DNA from: Bacteroidota bacterium | Lineage (GTDB): Bacteria > Bacteroidota > Bacteroidia > 2-12-FULL-35-15 | Assembly: GCA_021413595.1 (NCBI GenBank) | Contig: JAIOQD010000627.1 | Coordinates: forward strand, 1-9,316 | Direction of reading: 5' to 3' | DNA: 9,316 nucleotides | Part shown: piece after piece, positions 4,680-9,316 of the stretch | How positions within the stretch are numbered: position 1 is the stretch's first letter | Layout of the letters: each line of letters begins with the position of its first letter | Translations under genes and position numbers: made by a program | Notes under the pieces: generated by a model | Database searches by the model: none | Told to the model about the DNA's origin: nothing | The model's input: only the letters and a program-made list of their open reading frames with translations

Positions 4680-6470
4680 ATGGACAACATTAGAAATTTT
4701 TGCATTATTGCACATATCGATCACGGAAAAAGCACTCTTGCCGATCGTTTGCTTGAATATACCAATACTATTAACAAGCGTGATATGCAGGCTCAGGTTC
4801 TTGATGATATGGATCTGGAGAAAGAGCGTGGCATCACTATTAAAAGCCATGCTATTCAAATGGATTATGAATATCAGGGTAAAAAGTATGTTTTAAATTT
4901 AATTGATACTCCCGGCCACGTTGATTTTTCTTACGAAGTATCCCGTTCCATTGCTGCCTGTGAAGGGGCATTGCTCATAGTTGATGCTGCGCAAGGTATT
5001 CAGGCGCAAACCATTTCTAATTTATACCTTGCTTTAGGCAATGACCTGGAAATTATCCCTATTTTAAATAAAATCGATTTACCAAGCGCTGAACCTGAAG
5101 CTGTTAAGGATCAGATCGTTGAATTACTTGGCTGTAAACGTGAAGAAATTATTTCAGCATCGGGTAAAACCGGACTTGGAGTATTTGACATCTTAGGTGC
5201 AATTATTGAACGTATCCCTGCTCCAAAAGGCGACCCTGAAAAGCCCTTACAAGCTTTGATCTTTGATTCGGTGTATAACTCCTTCAGAGGAATCATCGCT
5301 TATTTTAAGATCCAAAATGGCACACTAAAAAAAGGCGAAAAAGTAAAATTTGTTGCCACCGGAAAAGAATACAATGCCGATGAAATAGGTGTTTTAAGAT
5401 TAAAGCAAGAGCCACGCAACGAAATTAAAACAGGCGATGTTGGGTATATTATTTCTGGAATTAAAGATGCACGCGAAGTTAAGGTAGGAGACACTATTAC
5501 AAGCGTATTACGCCCTTCTATTGCAGCTATTAAAGGTTTTGAAGATGTAAAACCAATGGTATTTGCCGGTATTTACCCGGTTGATACCGATGATTTTGAG
5601 GACTTACGCTATTCAATGGAAAAGCTCCAACTGAATGATGCCTCTTTAACATGGGAGCCCGAATCATCTGCTGCGCTTGGTTTTGGCTTTCGATGTGGAT
5701 TTTTGGGAATGTTGCACATGGAGATTATTCAGGAGCGATTGGAACGCGAGTTTAATATGACTGTGATAACAACTGTTCCCAACGTATCCTACCATGCGTA
5801 TAGTACAAAGGATGAATTGATGATCGTGAACAACCCCTCCGATCTGCCCGACCCAAGCAAACTCGACCGTGTGGAAGAACCTTATATAAAAGCGCAGATC
5901 ATCACCAAATCGGAATTTGTGGGCAATATCATGACCTTATGTATTGGTAAACGTGGTAATTTAACAAACCAGGTTTATTTAACTACCGACCGTGTAGAGC
6001 TTATGTTTGATATGCCTTTGGGCGAGATTGTATTTGATTTTTATGATCGGTTAAAAACAATTTCTAAAGGTTATGCTTCTTTTGATTACCAACCATTGGA
6101 TTATCGCCAGAGTTATTTGGTAAAGCTTGATATTCTTTTAAATGCAGAGCCTGTAGATGCCTTGTCGTCACTTATTCACCGCGACAATGCATACGAATTT
6201 GGTAAAAAAATGTGTGAGAAATTAAAAGAATTAATTCCTCGCCAGCAATTTGAGATTCCTATACAAGCTGCTATTGGTGCTAAGATCATTGCACGCGAAA
6301 CAATAAAAGCAATGCGTAAAGATGTTACCGCCAAATGTTATGGTGGTGATATTTCCCGTAAACGTAAACTTCTTGAAAAACAAAAAGAAGGTAAAAAACG
6401 TATGCGCTCCGTTGGTAATGTGGAGATCCCACAAAGTGCATTTATGGCCGTGTTGAAGCTGAATGATTAG
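4680..6470 (+). CDS. lepA: Elongation factor 4 (LepA), ribosome-associated GTPase
   Basis: The 596-residue product is full length for the family (about 600). LepA/EF4 is a translational GTPase related to EF-G that acts on the ribosome; back-translocation and roles in 30S biogenesis or initiation have been described. All G motifs are intact: G1 AHIDHGKST (11-19), G2 RGIT (50-53), G3 DTPGH (76-80), G4 NKID (130-133) and G5 SASGKTG (about 159-165). [14 protein letters not shown] in the middle is the EF-G-like domain III/V signature region, and the LepA-specific C-terminal domain ends in [22 protein letters not shown] and [17 protein letters not shown]. The start gives the canonical [18 protein letters not shown]-terminus; AGAAGA before it is a weak ribosome site. 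It stands alone, with a repeat element on each side, and its - strand neighbour is convergent. Confidence 0.98.
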   Translation: MDNIRNFCIIAHIDHGKSTLADRLLEYTNTINKRDMQAQVLDDMDLEKERGITIKSHAIQMDYEYQGKKYVLNLIDTPGHVDFSYEVSRSIAACEGALLIVDAAQGIQAQTISNLYLALGNDLEIIPILNKIDLPSAEPEAVKDQIVELLGCKREEIISASGKTGLGVFDILGAIIERIPAPKGDPEKPLQALIFDSVYNSFRGIIAYFKIQNGTLKKGEKVKFVATGKEYNADEIGVLRLKQEPRNEIKTGDVGYIISGIKDAREVKVGDTITSVLRPSIAAIKGFEDVKPMVFAGIYPVDTDDFEDLRYSMEKLQLNDASLTWEPESSAALGFGFRCGFLGMLHMEIIQERLEREFNMTVITTVPNVSYHAYSTKDELMIVNNPSDLPDPSKLDRVEEPYIKAQIITKSEFVGNIMTLCIGKRGNLTNQVYLTTDRVELMFDMPLGEIVFDFYDRLKTISKGYASFDYQPLDYRQSYLVKLDILLNAEPVDALSSLIHRDNAYEFGKKMCEKLKELIPRQQFEIPIQAAIGAKIIARETIKAMRKDVTAKCYGGDISRKRKLLEKQKEGKKRMRSVGNVEIPQSAFMAVLKLND

Positions 6471-6507
6471 GATGCATCAATTATTTGCATGATAGCTCTA
6501 GGCCAAT

Positions 6508-6630
6508 AAAATTAACCACATAGAGACATAGAAAAACAGGTTTTCTTCAGAAAGCAAAGTTTTACATAGTCTATCTTTTTCAAGGCTCTCCCTTTATAAG
6601 AAATCCCTATGCCTCTATGTGGTTAATTTT
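6508..6630. repeat. 24-bp near-perfect inverted repeat between lepA and the HsdR-N gene
   Basis: The 24-base arm at 6508-6531, AAAATTAACCACATAGAG then ACATAG, is repeated in reverse complement at 6607-6630 with one mismatch (A6526 against C6612, a G.U pair in - strand RNA). The spacer is 75 bases. The inner end of the left arm is a tandem of 8-bp units (ACATAGAG, ACATAGAA). It lies between two convergent genes, so it could help end both transcripts, but the long spacer and tandem units look more like a dispersed extragenic repeat. Confidence 0.7.
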
Positions 6631-6640
6631 GGTTGTAAGT

Positions 6641-6736
6641 TTACTCAAAAACAGGGATCTGCTCCAAATACTGATATGCATTGTTTGTATAATCCATCAA
6701 ACAACAAAAATGATGCATACCGTTGGTTACTACTGG
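6641..6736 (-). pseudogene. Orphaned C-terminal tail of the HsdR-N-domain gene
   Basis: Directly after the TAA at 6739-6737, in the same frame, 31 more codons are open: PVVTNGMHHFCCLMDY, NNAYQYLEQIPVFE, then TAA at 6643-6641. From memory of the family, the expected end is a YLVVTNG..HYCC.(M/I)DY..Y.FL..IP segment, so this is the natural C-terminus. Joined to the upstream 115 codons plus the stop codon it gives 147 residues, the usual family length. The stop sits where Tyr is expected, and TAT or TAC to TAA is one base change. Confidence 0.75.
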
Positions 6737-7084
6737 TTACTTCACTTTAAAAACCATGTTGTATCTTGCGATCTGGTCGAAAACATCCTGATTAATTTTA
6801 ACTTCAGGGGCTTTGCATTCCACCATTAAATGAGGCGTTCCTTCTTTGTTGTACACCAACACATCCATTCGTTTTTGCAGCTGATTGTATTTTAACCCGG
6901 CCTCTACGGCTATTAATGAAGCCGGGTACTTCTTATCCTGTATCAAAAACTGTAAAAAATTCTGACGCACCCATTCCTCAGGAGTAAGCACCACATATTT
7001 TTTCCTGATCGAATCAAAAATTTGTGTGCGTACCCCTTGTTGTTTAAGCTTAAACTGATAGGTAGGTAAATTTAGTGTTTTCAT
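6737..7084 (-). CDS. HsdR N-terminal-domain nuclease-like protein, truncated by an in-frame stop
   Basis: The open frame gives 115 residues of the small Bacteroidota protein family that consists of a type I restriction enzyme HsdR N-terminal domain alone (HSDR_N). Visible features are FDSIRKKYVVLTPEEWVRQ (23-41), YPASLIAVE (53-61) and the PD-(D/E)XK-like core, D74 in KRMDVLVYN and E89/K91 in LMVECKAP, then FDQIARYNM (102-110). The family is solitary, with no specificity or methylase subunit, so the role is unknown and a DNA-repair or nuclease function is inference. The frame stops at 6739-6737 inside the last strand, while the remaining 31 codons continue in frame. The putative active-site residues are before the stop, so a shortened protein might fold, but the gene is probably inactive unless the stop is a sequencing error. 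The leader has a small AACCTT-CAGT-AAGGTT hairpin (7101-7116), and the gene is divergent from amn. Confidence 0.85.
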   Translation of the reverse strand: MKTLNLPTYQFKLKQQGVRTQIFDSIRKKYVVLTPEEWVRQNFLQFLIQDKKYPASLIAVEAGLKYNQLQKRMDVLVYNKEGTPHLMVECKAPEVKINQDVFDQIARYNMVFKVK

Positions 7085-7130
7085 TCTTTTATGAATACTT
7101 AACCTTCAGTAAGGTTCGGTATTTTTTTAA

Positions 7131-7161
7131 CAAATATTTTGTAACAAGGTATCTTTTACAA
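7131..7161 (-). promoter_or_regulatory. Possible promoter of the HsdR-N-domain gene
   Basis: On the - strand, TTG (7161-7159) is followed after 20 bases by AATATTTG (7138-7131), one mismatch from TAnnTTTG. Transcription would start near 7124, about 40 bases before the ATG, and the leader would include the hairpin at 7101-7116. This is a moderate match in AT-rich sequence. Confidence 0.35.
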
Positions 7162-7172
7162 TTCTTAATTAC

Positions 7173-7211
7173 TAATTTCGCTGAGAGAAATTTTTCTCGA
7201 AAATAGCGAAA
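7173..7211 (+). promoter_or_regulatory. Possible amn promoter -7 element with overlapping nested palindrome
   Basis: TAATTTCG (7173-7180) is a one-mismatch -7 element, identical to that before lepA, though no -33 TTTG is well placed. It overlaps a nested dyad: TTTCGCT (7176-7182) with AGCGAAA (7205-7211) outside, and GAGAAA (7185-7190) with TTTCTC (7193-7198) inside. The overlap makes it an operator candidate for the AMP nucleosidase gene. Confidence 0.35.
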
Positions 7212-7248
7212 AGATTCGTTATTCGTAAATATTCCTAAACGTAAATAT

Positions 7249-8025
7249 ATGAAAAGCAAAGAAGATATAGTAGCAAACTGGTTACCTCGTTATACCGGTA
7301 CGCCCTTAAAAGCATTTGGTAAATACATTCTGCTAACCAATTTTAGCAAATATGTAAAAATGTTTGCCGACTGGAACGGTGTGCCAATAGATGGCTTGGA
7401 TATGCCTATGCCCAATGCAACAGCAAATGGTATTACCATTATTAATTTTAGCATGGGTAGTGCAAATGCTGCTACTATCATGGATCTCTTAAGTGCCATT
7501 GAACCAAAGGCTGTTTTATTTCTTGGTAAATGTGGCGGCCTGAAAAAGAAAAATGAATTAGGCGACTTAATTCTCCCTATTGCAGCTATACGTGGCGAAG
7601 GTACATCAAATGATTATTTCCCACCTGAAGTACCTGCATTACCTGCATTTAGTTTGCAGAAAGCTATTTCAACAACTATCCGAAATCATAATAAAGATTA
7701 TTGGACGGGCACTGTTTATACCACCAACAGAAGAGTTTGGGAACATGATGATGAGTTTAAAGATTACCTGCGCAAGATCCGTGTAATGGGAATTGATATG
7801 GAAACTGCTACTATTTTTTCGACAGGCTTTTACAATGAGATACCAACAGGTGCTTTGCTTTTAGTAAGCGACCAGCCAATGATCTCGGAAGGGGTAAAAA
7901 CTACTGAAAGTGATAAAAAAGTTACTCAAAATTTTGTTGATGAACATTTAAAAATTGGCATCGACTCTCTGAATGAGCTTATCAATAATGGTTTGACAGT
8001 AAAACACTTGAGGTTTGAAGATTAA
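7249..8025 (+). CDS. amn: AMP nucleosidase, short Bacteroidota form
   Basis: The enzyme cleaves AMP to adenine and ribose 5-phosphate in purine salvage, in the cytoplasm. The 258 residues form a single nucleoside-phosphorylase-type domain: an N-terminal strand region, the ribose/phosphate-binding loop FLGKCGGLKKKNELGDLILP (91-110), the base/ribose contact GIDMETATIF (181-190), and the catalytic aspartate region VSDQP (206-210, D208). E. coli Amn is about 480 residues with an extra N-terminal AMN domain; this short form lacks it, as I recall is usual for Bacteroidota homologues, so nothing is missing by family standard. Specificity for AMP over other nucleotides or nucleosides is inferred from overall resemblance. 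The ATG at 7249 follows an A-rich leader with no Shine-Dalgarno. holA follows 217 bases later on the same strand, probably with its own promoter. Confidence 0.88.
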   Translation: MKSKEDIVANWLPRYTGTPLKAFGKYILLTNFSKYVKMFADWNGVPIDGLDMPMPNATANGITIINFSMGSANAATIMDLLSAIEPKAVLFLGKCGGLKKKNELGDLILPIAAIRGEGTSNDYFPPEVPALPAFSLQKAISTTIRNHNKDYWTGTVYTTNRRVWEHDDEFKDYLRKIRVMGIDMETATIFSTGFYNEIPTGALLLVSDQPMISEGVKTTESDKKVTQNFVDEHLKIGIDSLNELINNGLTVKHLRFED

Positions 8026-8054
8026 AAATTCAATTGAACAATTTATCAATTTTA

Positions 8055-8140
8055 CAGTCGGCAATTTAGTAGCAGTAATTAAAAATAATTTAACAGCTTT
8101 TGCAGTAGGCAATTTAGCAATTAAACAATAGGCAATATTA
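8055..8140. repeat. Degenerate 15-bp direct repeats in the amn-holA spacer
   Basis: CAGTCGGCAATTTAG (8055-8069) and CAGTAGGCAATTTAG (8103-8117) differ at one base. A third, weaker copy, CAATAGGCAATATTA, is at 8126-8140. The stretch around them is rich in CAATT words. It may be slippage-generated spacer; no hairpin or promoter is obvious in it. Confidence 0.5.
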
Positions 8141-8242
8141 TACCATCAGTTCAATCATTCGTAATCGGGATGATCATTTTTAACAAACACAGATTCGTAA
8201 TTTGTTAAAATTCTTAATTTGTAGTAAGTAATTCGCAGTGCA

Positions 8243-9298
8243 ATGGAGTTTAATGATATAATGTCCGAGTTAAAAAGAAAAATTTACCGACCGGTTTATT
8301 TTTTGATGGGCGAGGAACCTTATTTTATTGATATGATCTCTGATTATATTGAACAAAATGTGCTGGATGAATCTGAAAAAGAATTTAATCAAAGTGTACT
8401 TTATGGCCGTGATATTACTGCCGCTGATGTAATTGGTGCTGCCAAACGTTTTCCGATGATGAGCGAACATCAGGTGATCATTATTAAGGAAGCACAAAAC
8501 ATAAAAGACCTCGTTGGAAAAGATAAAGAGGGTGAAAAGGAAAAGGAAAAACAAAAAGAGAAAACAAAACTTCCTTTTGAAACCTATGTAGAAAACCCAC
8601 AAAAATCAACAATCCTGGTTATTTGTTACAAATACAAAACCATTAAAAAAAGTACCAGTGCCGGCAAAGCTATTGATAAAAATGCTGTACTTTTCGATTC
8701 AAAAAAAATATACGACAACAAGGTTCCTGATTGGATCAATAATTATTTAAAAGGTAAAGAATATACCGTAAGCCCCAAAGCCAGTGCTTTACTCACCGAA
8801 TATTTAGGAACCAATCTCAGCAAAGTATCCAATGAATTGGATAAATTGATGATCAATCTTCCTCCAAAATCTGAAATTTCGGTTGAACATATTCAAACCA
8901 ATATTGGTATCAGTAAAGATTACAATGTGTTTGAATTACAAACTGCAATTGGAAAAAAAGAAGTACTTAAAGCAAATCGTATCATTAATTTTTTTGCTTC
9001 CAATGAAAAAGAACACCCAATGGTGATGACAGTATCATCACTTTATGGATATTTCTGCAAACTTTTAATTTATCAATTTTTAGCTGATAAATCAAAAGGC
9101 AATGTAGCCTCCGAACTTGGTGTACACCCTTTCTTTGTTGGAGATTATGAACGTTCCGCAAAAAATTTTTCGGCAGTTAAGTTAAAAGCTATTTTCAGTT
9201 ATTTACGTGAATACGACCTTAAATCAAAAGGTGTTGACAGAGGCTCAGCAACTGAAGGTGAGTTATTGAAAGAATTGGTGTTTAAAATACTGCATTAA
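8243..9298 (+). CDS. holA: DNA polymerase III delta subunit (clamp-loader wrench)
   Basis: The delta subunit opens the beta sliding clamp within the clamp loader during chromosomal replication. The 351 residues agree with the family (about 340): N-terminal YFLMGEEPYFID (19-30), where the degenerate nucleotide-binding region begins, RDITAADVIGAAKRFPMMSEHQVIIIKEA (56-84), TILVICYKYK (123-132), a helical middle domain with LLTEYLGTNLSKVSNELDKL (183-202) and NVFELQTAIGKK (228-239), and a C-terminal collar domain ending in ELLKELVFKILH. Residues 92-109 (GKDKEGEKEKEKQKEKTK) are a low-complexity charged insert that I do not expect in this family. The ATG at 8243 gives the normal N-terminus; no Shine-Dalgarno is seen, and a TAATTCGC word lies at 8229-8236. 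The stop is 18 bases from the window end, so the gene is complete. Confidence 0.93.
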   Translation: MEFNDIMSELKRKIYRPVYFLMGEEPYFIDMISDYIEQNVLDESEKEFNQSVLYGRDITAADVIGAAKRFPMMSEHQVIIIKEAQNIKDLVGKDKEGEKEKEKQKEKTKLPFETYVENPQKSTILVICYKYKTIKKSTSAGKAIDKNAVLFDSKKIYDNKVPDWINNYLKGKEYTVSPKASALLTEYLGTNLSKVSNELDKLMINLPPKSEISVEHIQTNIGISKDYNVFELQTAIGKKEVLKANRIINFFASNEKEHPMVMTVSSLYGYFCKLLIYQFLADKSKGNVASELGVHPFFVGDYERSAKNFSAVKLKAIFSYLREYDLKSKGVDRGSATEGELLKELVFKILH

Positions 9299-9316
9299 CA
9301 ATTAAATGCCTATGGG

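Noticed and set aside
4653..6434. Several ORFs opposite to or out of frame with lepA
   Set aside because: They are shadows of lepA, whose 596 codons are fully supported by conserved motifs.
6617..6829. A 70-codon + strand ORF
   Set aside because: It is antisense to the HsdR-N-domain gene and its readable tail, which explain the coding signal.
7101..7116. AACCTT-CAGT-AAGGTT hairpin as a terminator
   Set aside because: It is a 6-bp stem in the leader of the HsdR-N gene with no T tract in the transcribed direction; too weak to call.
8270..8602. 110-codon - strand ORF rich in F and L
   Set aside because: It is antisense to holA, and the long hydrophobic runs are the complement of the purine-rich insert.

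Overview
The window looks like a chromosomal segment of a Bacteroidota bacterium (AT-rich, Flavobacteriia/Sphingobacteriia-like). The evidence is a secreted protein with a type IX secretion (Por) C-terminal sorting domain, a lipoprotein with an SCKKD lipobox, promoters of the Bacteroidota form TTTG-N20-TAnnTTTG, weak or absent Shine-Dalgarno sites, and the grouping of a short-form AMP nucleosidase, holA and an HsdR-N-domain gene, which I recall as a common Bacteroidota neighbourhood. I cannot name the genus.

Layout, left to right. (1) 56-633, + strand: a two-gene toxin-antitoxin operon (ParE/RelE-like toxin, ATGA overlap) behind a very good promoter. (2) 634-1515: a gene-poor accessory stretch holding a 15-bp hairpin element, a classic intrinsic terminator, a possible second terminator, a doubtful 71-codon ORF and a strong bidirectional terminator. 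(3) 1516-4151, - strand: two exported proteins, a triple-CUB protein with a type IX sorting domain and, upstream of it, a lipoprotein recognisable as a cholesterol-dependent-cytolysin-like (thiol-activated cytolysin) protein that ends before the membrane-binding domain 4. A perfect 16-bp inverted repeat separates them, and the cytolysin-like gene seems to have a long, structured 5' leader. (4) 4680-6470, + strand: lepA (elongation factor 4), flanked on both sides by unrelated extragenic inverted repeats. (5) 6641-7084, - strand: an HsdR-N-domain nuclease-like gene cut by one in-frame stop, with its last 31 codons still readable. (6) 7249-9298, + strand: AMP nucleosidase and the complete DNA polymerase III delta subunit gene, which carries an unusual Lys/Glu-rich insert.

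How the genes relate: lepA, amn and holA are housekeeping genes and do not form one pathway. The accessory content is the toxin-antitoxin pair and the exported pair. The cytolysin-like lipoprotein is the most interesting item, since a pore-forming-family fold anchored by a lipid and lacking the sterol/receptor-binding domain must work differently from classical cytolysins. No insertion sequence, CRISPR array, tRNA or rRNA was found.
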